This document shows positions 8,461-15,581 of a stretch of 64,000 bases of DNA, piece after piece. Source of the DNA: Thermicanus aegyptius DSM 12793 (lineage in GTDB: Bacteria > Bacillota > Bacilli > Thermicanales > Thermicanaceae); contig NZ_KI783301.1 of assembly GCF_000510645.1 (NCBI RefSeq), positions 955,873 through 1,019,872 on the forward strand, read 5' to 3'. The translations under genes were made by a program, and so were the position numbers. A model generated the notes under the pieces. That model was not told the origin of the DNA. It did not search any database and saw nothing but the letters and a program-made list of their open reading frames with translations. The first letter of the stretch is position 1. Each line of letters starts with the position of its first letter.

Positions 8461-9057
8461 ATGATGCTTAAGCGGATAGCCACCGAATACAAGCGTGTAA
8501 GTCTGTGGCTAGAAGAAGAAGAATTGCAGGAATTGGTAGAACTGCTGCATGGAGAAGAGATCCGTTTACATGAGCAGGTTCTGGAGAATGGCGATTTGGA
8601 ATTTATGTTGTGCCGGGGAGCGGATGAGATCCGCCTGGTATTGGAGAAGAAAGAGGGGAAATACCATCTCTCTTCTTCCTGTGTTGTCCGGGATCGTACG
8701 CTAACCGATGTCATGCGAAAAGTGATGGCCCATTTTAAGGGGGAAGCATTGGTCTACCGTCTTTATCCTACGTTTAAGGTCGAGTATCAATATGAACGGG
8801 GGCAAGTCCTTGCCATTCGGGAGATTGCCGACGGAACCGAGAAGTTGATCTTTGAAAATCGGGATTTCTCCTTTATCTTAGAGAGAATCATGGAAAATAA
8901 AGCGGTTGAGCAGGAAATTGCAGAGATACGAGGTCGGGTAGATCACCTTTTGGATGAAAGGAACCGGGTAAATCCTCTTCAGGAATCGGATCAGATCGTT
9001 GCGATCGATAACCAACTCTCGCTTTCCTCCAAACGCCTATTCGAGCTGGAGGCATAA
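8461..9057 (+). CDS. conserved Bacillales hypothetical protein
   Basis: A 198-residue soluble protein of unknown function, acidic at the N-terminus (LWLEEEELQELVELLHGEE). A middle part, LTDVMRKVMAHFKGEALVYRLYPTFKVEYQYERGQV, resembles a conserved Bacillales/Paenibacillus family that databases sometimes label misleadingly as a peptide-synthetase module. The last 55 residues are probably coiled-coil (AVEQEIAEIRGRVDHLLDERN). No catalytic motif is visible. The 209-bp gap after dnaD holds an AT-rich stretch with a TATAAT at 8302-8307 that could serve as its promoter. GAGGAG precedes the ATG at 8461, which is close; ATG at 8464 is an alternative. Confidence 0.75.
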   Translation: MMLKRIATEYKRVSLWLEEEELQELVELLHGEEIRLHEQVLENGDLEFMLCRGADEIRLVLEKKEGKYHLSSSCVVRDRTLTDVMRKVMAHFKGEALVYRLYPTFKVEYQYERGQVLAIREIADGTEKLIFENRDFSFILERIMENKAVEQEIAEIRGRVDHLLDERNRVNPLQESDQIVAIDNQLSLSSKRLFELEA

Positions 9058-9076
9058 ATTTTTGGCGGCATAAAGA

Positions 9077-9103
9077 AAAACCGGGATGATCCCCGGTTTT
9101 TTT
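9077..9103 (+). terminator. Rho-independent terminator
   Basis: AACCGGG at 9079-9085 pairs with CCCGGTT at 9092-9098 and is followed by a run of T residues. It ends the hypothetical gene's transcript. Confidence 0.85.
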
Positions 9104-9419
9104 GTTAACTTCATAACAATAGATACAATTCGCATGCTGCTTTTTTCTGATTCATGCGCTGTGGTTTGCCTATTTTTTGCAATTTCTTGTCGATTAGGCC
9201 AGAATTCCTAGTTTTGGGTTCGGTTAAAATCGGTTTTTAAGAAAAATTCTTTTTTCTTAAAATCTATTGACATATCCATTACTGCACAATTATGATGAAA
9301 TTACATGGCTTTTAAAATTACATTAAAAAGAGGGGGATTGGGAAGTTCAGATGGTCATGGCAGTGCCAATCTTTTGGTAGAGAGTTGATTCCTATATGAA
9401 GAGCAGAGGCTGTAATCAT
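9104..9419 (+). other. AT-rich intergenic stretch at the edge of a decayed locus
   Basis: About 315 bp of clearly lower GC than the flanking genes, with several homopolymer runs. Apart from the promoter at 9267-9296 and a nine-codon ORF (MVMAVPIFW at 9351-9380) behind a G-rich run, I see no gene. Confidence 0.5.
9267..9296 (+). promoter_or_regulatory. sigma-A promoter before the broken lipoprotein gene
   Basis: TTGACA at 9267-9272, an 18-bp spacer and TATGAT at 9291-9296. This near-consensus promoter now drives genes that carry disabling mutations. Confidence 0.7.
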
Positions 9420-10001
9420 ATGAAGAAGAATGTTATCCTCCTTGCATCGCTGATGATCTTCGTATTTACCGGATGCGAAGCCGATCAGGGGAAAATCCAA
9501 ACCAATCCAGTTCAACAAAGGGATCAAGCACCCGTATTATCGTATCAAGCCTTCCGTCAATTGTTCGATGATATGGGGAGCTAATTGGTCATTCCTAACG
9601 CAGAAAAAGTTGAAAAGTCGGATGCGACCAATTTGGTAGCTATTGATCGAAGTTTTTCCTTCGGCACAAGGTCGATTCTTACATTGAACGGAGACCAAAC
9701 CGATCAAGAGACACAGGAGAGGATCGCTTATAAAGACGTTGACACAGGGACCATTATACTGATAGACCTCATTTACTTAAAATCGTATTTGGGAAATGAT
9801 ATGGTTTTCTGGCCTACTCAAGCACTTGAGATTTATGAAAAGGAACCCGTTCTAAAAAATTATGACGAAGCGATGGTCTCTTATCATAATGTGTTGGTGA
9901 AAGTATCGTTGATTTCTAAAGATAAACCTGTGGAGTTTCAAAAAAAGTATAACACCTTGAAAGCGGTCATTTCCTATCTGGACACCTATCCTTTGAAATG
10001 A
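9420..10001 (+). pseudogene. lipoprotein gene interrupted by an in-frame stop
   Basis: The first 54 codons from 9420 encode a lipoprotein signal (MKKNVILLASLMIFVFTGC, lipobox FTGC) and EADQGKIQTNPVQQRDQAP. A TAA at 9582-9584 ends this frame, but the same frame continues immediately for 138 codons (VIPNAEKVEKSDATNLVAIDRSF to VISYLDTYPLK) without another stop. The simplest reading is one gene of about 190 codons with a nonsense mutation. Reinitiation at the TTG right after the stop would give a protein lacking the signal. The family is not recognised. It lies upstream of other broken transport-related genes, so a role in the same lost export system is inferred. Confidence 0.65.
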
Positions 10002-10022
10002 ATAAATCACTTTGAGATCTTA

Positions 10023-10258
10023 ATGCGTATTGATATTACTGTGCTTTTATTGAATAGTGATAATAGCCAACATATTAATCAGGAAATATTAAAGAATTAC
10101 CTGAGAACATATCTTATGTCAATGAGCCATATCTTTTTAAACTCTGCAATATATATAAAACACCTACGGCGGTTCTTGTAAATATGAATGGTAAAATTGA
10201 ACATATAAATACTGTAAAGGATATTAGACATTTGAAATTCTTGTTATCTGATTATTGA
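10023..10258 (+). pseudogene. decayed redoxin-like gene remnant
   Basis: Frame one from ATG 10023 reads MRIDITVLLLNSDNSQHINQ and on to EILKNY. From about 10100 a second frame continues with PENISYVNEPYLFKLCNIY, then KTPTAVLVNMNGKIEHI up to a TGA at 10256-10258. The order short peptide, Y-x-x-x-x-T-P-T-x-x-L-V-x-x-x-G-K-I resembles the cis-Pro and C-terminal strands of thioredoxin or redoxin proteins. Frame change, loss of the N-terminal half and AT-rich composition indicate a remnant. The assignment rests on a short motif and is tentative. Confidence 0.4.
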
Positions 10259-10277
10259 AATTCTTGTTATCTGATTT
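10232..10277 (+). repeat. 23-bp tandem duplication
   Basis: The unit at 10232-10254 (TTGAAATTCTTGTTATCTGA plus three bases) is repeated at once at 10255-10277 with one difference in the last base. It lies at the 3' end of the redoxin-like remnant. Confidence 0.9.
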
Positions 10278-10337
10278 AGGAGTGATCAACAAATGTCCTG
10301 AGCATTCTCAGGCTTTGTAAGTGAGGGAGAAGATCAG

Positions 10338-12955
10338 ATGATCCGGATGGTTTGGCGGTCATGGTGGAGAAAGAAGGAGCGTTTCATTCTATTACTCGTA
10401 GGAGCCCTCATTATCAGTTCCGGTTTAAGTTACATGGTGGGACTGTCGGAGACCAATCGGGGAACCATTCTTGAAACCTGCAAAAGCGGTGGAAATCTTC
10501 TTACGATATCGTCGTCCGTCCCCCAGGGACACGAAGCACCACCGAGAATGAGAAATTGCTGGAACCCAATTATTTAAGCGGAATAACCGGTGGCATCAGC
10601 CTTTCGCAATATCAAAAAATCAAAGACATCCCGGACATAGAGGTGGCCGCTCCCATCGCGGTTATCGGGTATGCCCCTGTAAGCGTCAATCTCGGAAATC
10701 TCTATCAGAACCGTATCATAGACCGTAGGGAGCATGGAGTATATCGGTTCATCTCTTCTTTCATTTCCAATCCTCTGGATCGAAATCGGGTTGAACTGAA
10801 GAGTACATCCTATTTTACCAATGGTTGGTTTGGCGAACATAGTTCCTATTTCGATCCGGAGAACGCTACACAGTATGGCGTAGGGTCTTTTTCGGGAGAT
10901 CTTGGCAGCTTCAATTTTGTCTTGCTTGTGGGGATTGACCCGGTTCAGGAAGCGCGGCTTGTCGGCTTAGATCAAGCCACCCTCTCCACGGGAAAAAGCC
11001 GCTATTTTAATGAACAAGATCGAAGCCAAAAAAAAGAATTTCAATTGGGTGACCAGACCGTTACTGAGATCAAAATCCCCGTACTGCTCAGCAATCAGGC
11101 GTTCATTGAAAAAACCTACCAATATACCGTTGAGAAGTTGGATCTCCCATTTGATACACTTGAGGCAGCGAGAAAGACGATGGAACAGATTAAGACAAAG
11201 GGTGGGAAAAAGTATCTGGATACGATTAAAACCGTTGATCAACAAACGGTTTCGTACAATGCGGACCAGGTACATGAGGCTTTCTTGCGAAATCTGACGG
11301 GGGTTGATCCGAAAACGGGACAGGAAACCAAATTTGCCCAGAATAATTCTTTGACGTTGGTGAATTTAAAGGCAACACCCCTCAACTACGATGCCATCCC
11401 CAGTCCATTTCCCGATCGGTGGTCATTAGCCTTTCAAGTGACCCCGCCAAAGATCTCCGAAAAGGAGAAGGTATTGTACGATCAGGTATTCCGGGAAATG
11501 AAGGTCTACCCTGAGGAACCAAGGTTGGACCTGCAATGGATTGGCCTTTATGATCCGGAAAAACTTCAAATTTCAAAGGATCCCTTAACCCAGCTACCGA
11601 TGGAAACCTATCGTTCGGCTTATGCCCAATTGGTATTGGACGCTGAGGGAAAACCCGTAAATCCTCCGGAATGGGTGAAACCGGTCGATGATCCGTTGGG
11701 GCTATTGACTGGTCCGCCGACCCTGTTAACCACGTTAGACGCGGCGGGTCTGATCATGGGGGAAGAACCGATTTCCTCGATCCGCATTAAGGTAAAAGGG
11801 GTGGATAGCCTCAACGAGGAAAGCCAAAGGAAACTGGAACGGGTGGCGCGGGACATCGAGGGAAAAACGGGGCTAATTACCGATATTACTTTAGGTTCTT
11901 CTCCGCAACCCACCTTGGTTTTTGTGCCGAAAAACGGGAATACTCCTGCGTTGGGGTGGATGGAGCAATTATGGGTGAGGATCGGAGCGGCGATCGCGAT
12001 CTTCCATGAGACAAAATTGGGGTTTTCCGGTATTATAGCCGTCGTATTGCTGGTCGCGATTCTTTATGTGCTGGCGACTCACCTCGTTTCGGTTTTGGCG
12101 CGTAGAAAGGAGTTGGCCGTCCTGCTTGCTGTGGGCTGGCGGCCGACCCAACTCTTTAAGATGGTTTTCATGGAATCGGTCCTGTTAGGTTCTTTCGTCG
12201 CTTTGATCTCGTGGGCCATTGTAGGTTTATCGATTCTTCAGAGTGGCACATCCATCTCATGGCTCCGCTTCTTCCTCGTCGGTTTCCTCGGTTTCCTTGT
12301 CTATCTCTTCGGTGCCGTCTGGGGCGTCATTCTCATTGCGAAGATCTCCCCTTATGAAGCCATACGATCAGGAGAGATGAGGCCGCATGCCCGGAGGATT
12401 GTCCGAGCGCACCATCTTATGGGGATGGCCTTCAATCATCTTTGGGAGCGGTTTACCCGCAGCCTGTTATCCATTTTATCCATGGCGATCCCCACCACAT
12501 TGCTGGTCTTCTTTCTCTTTGTCACCGCCCATTTGCAAGGCATTCTCTACACGACCTGGTTGGGGCAGTATATCGCCGTGGAAATCGGTCCCGCTCACTA
12601 TATCGCCATGTTTTTTGCCTTGATCATCTCCGTGATGACCACCGCCGAGATCATGTGGCAGAACGTTTCCGAACGAAAACCGGAGATTGCCCTCCTTAAA
12701 GCGATCGGATGGCGTGATAGCTCCATACGAATCCTCGTTTTAATGGAAGGGGGATTGATCGGGTTGGTTGCGGGCGTAATCGGGGTTGGGCTCGGACTGC
12801 TGTTCATCGGCTGGATGTATCGCCAATTCCCTTGGGAAAACTTCTTGTTGCTGCTCTCCACAGGCTTGGTTCCGTTGGTGGTTGGATTCATCGGTTCGTT
12901 CTTTCCTGCGGAAATCGCGGTAAAGAACGATCCTTCGCAAGGTATGCGCGCTTAA
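10338..12955 (+). pseudogene. FtsX/MacB-type ABC permease with a single-base frameshift
   Basis: Large ABC permease of about 870 codons, split by one frameshift. Frame one (10338 on) gives MIRMVWRSWWRKKERFILLL and a first membrane helix up to TILET. At 10477-10478 only two C residues stand where three would keep the frame (ETLQKRW). The second frame is then open from there to 12955. The protein has a large external domain (to about residue 500) and two FtsX modules: one around ARRKELAVLLAVGWRPTQLF, the other around SERKPEIALLKAIGWRDSSI. Its ATPase follows 32 bp downstream. With this deletion only a 79-residue stub, or an N-terminally truncated protein from ATG 10556, can be made. A sequencing error is possible. 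Confidence 0.8.
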
Positions 12956-12987
12956 AAAAATGAGGAGAGACGAGGAGGGGAATCCCA

Positions 12988-13665
12988 TTGACGAATCTCG
13001 TGAAAGTGGAAAATTTGGAGAAAACCTATTCGGGGGATGGAGTGTCCACACGGGCACTCTCCTACGTAAACGTTACATTTCGCAAAGGAGAATTTACCGC
13101 GATCATTGGCCCGTCCGGTTCGGGGAAATCTACGTTGCTCAGCTTGATCGGCACTTTGGACCAACCTTCTTCCGGAACCATCTATTTCGACGATCTGGAA
13201 GTATCGAGGCTAAGAGGAAAAAAATTGGCCGATTTCCGCTTTGAAACTATCGGATTTGTGTTTCAGCAGTTTCACCTGCTTCCCACCTTAACGGCCATCG
13301 AAAACGTGATGGCGCCCCTGATAGGCCGGAGCGTTTCATTTAAGAAAAGAGAGCGGGCAGAAGAGTTGCTGGAGTTGGTTGGCTTATCTCATAAGCATCG
13401 TGCCTTGCCCTCACAGCTCTCCGGCGGGGAACAGCAAAGGGTGGCGGTCGCCCGCGCCTTGGTAAATCATCCCGAATGGTTGCTGGCCGATGAACCGACG
13501 GGGAATCTGGATACGAAAAACGGGGAAATCATCTTTAACCTGCTGTGTCGATTAAGAGAGGAACAAGGGTGTGGCATCATTTTTGTCACCCATGATTCTA
13601 AACTTGCCTCTCGCGCCGATCGAATTGTTGAGATGAGAGATGGCCAAATCATAGAGGAGCGATGA
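12988..13665 (+). CDS. ABC transporter ATP-binding protein (MacB/LolD-like)
   Basis: ATPase subunit of 225 residues for the upstream FtsX-type permease. Walker A is [13 protein letters not shown], the Q-loop [10 protein letters not shown], the signature [15 protein letters not shown], Walker [13 protein letters not shown] and the switch His is in FVTHD. All catalytic motifs are intact. The TTG at 12988 follows GAGGAGGGG at normal spacing. LolD/MacB-type ATPases usually drive efflux of peptides, lipoproteins or macrolides, or envelope signalling, rather than nutrient uptake. Because its partner is frameshifted, this gene may be functionless or on the way to decay. Confidence 0.88.
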   Translation: MTNLVKVENLEKTYSGDGVSTRALSYVNVTFRKGEFTAIIGPSGSGKSTLLSLIGTLDQPSSGTIYFDDLEVSRLRGKKLADFRFETIGFVFQQFHLLPTLTAIENVMAPLIGRSVSFKKRERAEELLELVGLSHKHRALPSQLSGGEQQRVAVARALVNHPEWLLADEPTGNLDTKNGEIIFNLLCRLREEQGCGIIFVTHDSKLASRADRIVEMRDGQIIEER

Positions 13666-13668
13666 AAG

Positions 13669-14015
13669 ATGCGATTTGATTACTTAAAAAGATCAATAAT
13701 ATTTCTTTGGAAATACGGTAAAAAGTGAGTAACAAAAAGTGAGTAACATTGATCTTCGTTTTGAGAATTATTGATGGTCTCCTTCCGATTGGTTTATTAT
13801 GGGTTACGAAAGAAATAATAGATAACGTGACACTCATTATTAAGGATGGTGCGTCATACGATTTAACTTTAATTTGGTTGCTGATCTTTCAGTTTATTTT
13901 AACTGTTATTATGTCATTAACTAGGAATGCCCAAGAGATTATAAATTCAAAGTTAGAGATATCTATTGAGTATGAAAAAAAGCGGAGTATCCTCGTTAAA
14001 GATGAAATCCTGTGA
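13669..14015 (+). pseudogene. truncated ABC exporter gene remnant
   Basis: ATG 13669 begins MRFDYLKRSIIFLWKYGKK and meets TGA at 13726. After a 14-bp tandem duplication the sense continues in another frame (LIFVLRIIDGLLPIGLLWVT then KEIIDNVTLIIKDG) to a stop at 14015. Removing one repeat copy joins both halves as KYGKK-stop-VTLIF, so the stop is probably a former Trp codon (TGG to TGA). The sequence resembles the first two membrane helices of fused ABC exporters (membrane domain plus ATPase, usually about 600 residues). Only about 110 codons survive. The AT-rich composition differs from neighbouring genes. Confidence 0.7.
13720..13747 (+). repeat. 14-bp tandem duplication
   Basis: AAAAAGTGAGTAAC occurs at 13720-13733 and again directly at 13734-13747. 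Its length is not a multiple of three and it breaks the exporter reading frame. Confidence 0.92.
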
Positions 14016-14045
14016 CTTGTTTACCAACATTTTTCCCCTCGCCTA

Positions 14046-14074
14046 TTGCAATCCAGGAGTAAACATGGTACATT
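14046..14074 (+). promoter_or_regulatory. sigma-A promoter of speH
   Basis: TTGCAA at 14046-14051, 17-bp spacer, TACATT at 14069-14074; predicted start near 14081. This leaves an untranslated leader of about 120 bases. Confidence 0.65.
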
Positions 14075-14093
14075 AATCATCGTTAGAATTAAA

Positions 14094-14193
14094 TAGGAAC
14101 CAGGATTCACTCAATGGTTGGGGAACTGGCTTATACCCCTGTAGTGAATGACGCAGGTCCTAGCGATTCATCATTATTTTGCTAGGAAGGGGG
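14094..14193 (+). promoter_or_regulatory. structured speH leader, candidate translational riboswitch
   Basis: Nested helices are visible. P1 pairs TAGG (14094-14097) and ACC (14099-14101) with GGTCCTA (14156-14162), leaving A14098 bulged. P2 pairs ATTCACT (14105-14111) with AGTGAAT (14143-14149). P3 pairs GGGG (14120-14123) with CCCC (14136-14139). CTGG in the P3 loop (14126-14129) is complementary to CCAG at 14100-14103. The 3' strand of P1 can instead form a perfect 7-bp helix, TCCTAGC (14158-14164) with GCTAGGA (14181-14187), which covers the start of the ribosome site. The two states exclude each other. I do not recognise it as a known class; a ligand is not identified. Confidence 0.6.
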
Positions 14194-14202
14194 AACCGAA
14201 AG

Positions 14203-14601
14203 ATGGAGTATTCTACTTTCGGCAGGCATGTTGCCATTGACACTTGGGGAGTTGATTACACCCTCTTAAACGATGCGGAATGGCTGAAACACCAACTGGT
14301 CGAAGCTGCAGAAATGGCAGGGGCTACCGTTCTGGGAGTGCAAGAGAGACAATTTGAACCACAGGGTGCGACGGTTCTCGTCCTGCTTTCTGAAAGCCAC
14401 ATTTCGATTCACACCTATCCGGAGAAGGGGTTTGCGGCGTTGGATTGCTATACCTGTGGCGAAACTGTAGATCCCCAAGTGGCGATTGATTACCTCGTAT
14501 CAGTCCTCAAACCGGAGAAGGTCTATGGGAAAAAAATAATTCGGGGTGCAGGGGAGATGGAAGTCACGGAAGCGGTCAAGGAACTTGCACCTGTACGATG
14601 A
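14203..14601 (+). CDS. speH: S-adenosylmethionine decarboxylase proenzyme
   Basis: Makes decarboxylated S-adenosylmethionine, the aminopropyl donor for spermidine. The 132-residue proenzyme is of the short prokaryotic type. It has GRHVAIDTWGVDYTLLNDAEWL at the N-terminus and the self-cleavage motif LLSESHISIHTYPEKGFAALDCYTCG, where the Ser before His becomes the pyruvoyl group. A homologous His and the Cys of YTCG are also present. ATG 14203 is chosen because AGGAAGGGGG ends ten bases upstream; a TTG at 14179 lies inside the leader structure. It is monocistronic, with its own promoter, leader and terminator. No speE or other polyamine gene is nearby. Confidence 0.95.
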   Translation: MEYSTFGRHVAIDTWGVDYTLLNDAEWLKHQLVEAAEMAGATVLGVQERQFEPQGATVLVLLSESHISIHTYPEKGFAALDCYTCGETVDPQVAIDYLVSVLKPEKVYGKKIIRGAGEMEVTEAVKELAPVR

Positions 14602-14623
14602 GCAAAGAAGAGTGAAGGAAACA

Positions 14624-14649
14624 GGGACCCTTGGTGAAGGGGTCCTTTT
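14624..14649 (+). terminator. Rho-independent terminator after speH
   Basis: GGACCC at 14625-14630 pairs with GGGTCC at 14640-14645, followed by TTTT. Confidence 0.8.
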
Positions 14650-14735
14650 CATTTATTCCTTTTTCTTCGATGGGATTCCTCCTCTTTCGACCTTTGTGGT
14701 AAAATAAAGCGGACAAGAGAGGGATGAGGAAAATT

Positions 14736-15515
14736 ATGGCGAACAACCTCTATAGACAGTTTGAAAAGGCAACGACAAAAATTCCGTATCAGTTTTATAA
14801 CCGCCGTCCCGGCATCGATTATGGATGGCTGGAAGTGGTGACGGGCAATATGTTTAGCGGTAAAAGCGAGCACCTCATCATGAGTTACTATGATATCCTG
14901 CAGGCGGATCAGTTCTATGTCCGTTCCGCGCAGCGAGAGGGGATGGAGGTTGCTTATCGCCGTGTGAAAGCCTATAAACATGCCGCCGATACCCGCTATG
15001 GAGAAGAGGATAAAATTGTTGCCCATAGCGGGCTATCCATGACCTGTCAAGCGGTACATAGTGTGAAAGAGCTGGTGGAAAGCATCGAGGGAGAAGGCAT
15101 TCATGTGGCCTTGGTGGATGAGGTACAATTCTTCCAGGAGAGGGATGACAAAGGGAGTTTTGAGATCGTAAAGGCTGCGCTTGCCCTCCTCAGGGAGAAG
15201 CGCTTCCTACTCTTTGCCGGTTTGGACAAGGACTTTCGGGGCATGCCCTTTGGTCCCATGGGAGAACTCCTTGCCATCGCCGATGCGAAGCCCTACTATG
15301 TGAGCACCTGTGCCGTCTGCGGGGCGCCGGCCACCCTGCCCCAGCGGCTGATCAATAATCGTCCGGCTCGCTTTGACGATCCGGTGGTGATGGTGGGCGC
15401 TTCCGAAACCTATGAGCCCCGTTGCCGCAGTTGCCACGAAATCGACATGGGTGAGGAAAAATCGGATGCCCGTGAAGGGCGAAGGAAAGGAAAGGAGCCA
15501 AAGTTTCGGTTATAG
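14736..15515 (+). CDS. tdk: thymidine kinase (type II)
   Basis: Phosphorylates thymidine to dTMP in the salvage pathway. The P-loop is VTGNMFSGKSE, the Walker-B-like segment is VALVDEVQFF, and the thymidine lasso region follows FAGLDKDFRGMPFG. Zinc ligands are CAVCGAP and CRSC. Type II enzymes are usually about 195 residues; this one is near 259 because of about 35 extra N-terminal residues (NNLYRQFEKATTKIPYQFYN and on) and a basic C-terminal tail (DAREGRRKGKEPKFRL). ATG 14736 has GAGG six bases upstream; ATG 14724 is an alternative. The extensions are unusual and could mark a subgroup. Confidence 0.88.
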   Translation: MANNLYRQFEKATTKIPYQFYNRRPGIDYGWLEVVTGNMFSGKSEHLIMSYYDILQADQFYVRSAQREGMEVAYRRVKAYKHAADTRYGEEDKIVAHSGLSMTCQAVHSVKELVESIEGEGIHVALVDEVQFFQERDDKGSFEIVKAALALLREKRFLLFAGLDKDFRGMPFGPMGELLAIADAKPYYVSTCAVCGAPATLPQRLINNRPARFDDPVVMVGASETYEPRCRSCHEIDMGEEKSDAREGRRKGKEPKFRL

Positions 15516-15581
15516 AAGGTTTTTTCCCTTCCTTTGTAGAAGTCATTGAAATATAGCTTTCTGAAGGAGGACAGGAAAAAG

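Noticed and set aside
14180-14205. Similarity of GGGGGAACCGAAAG to the SMK (SAM-III) riboswitch
   Set aside because: Only a short G-rich string is shared; the helical layout and the gene (speH, not metK) differ.
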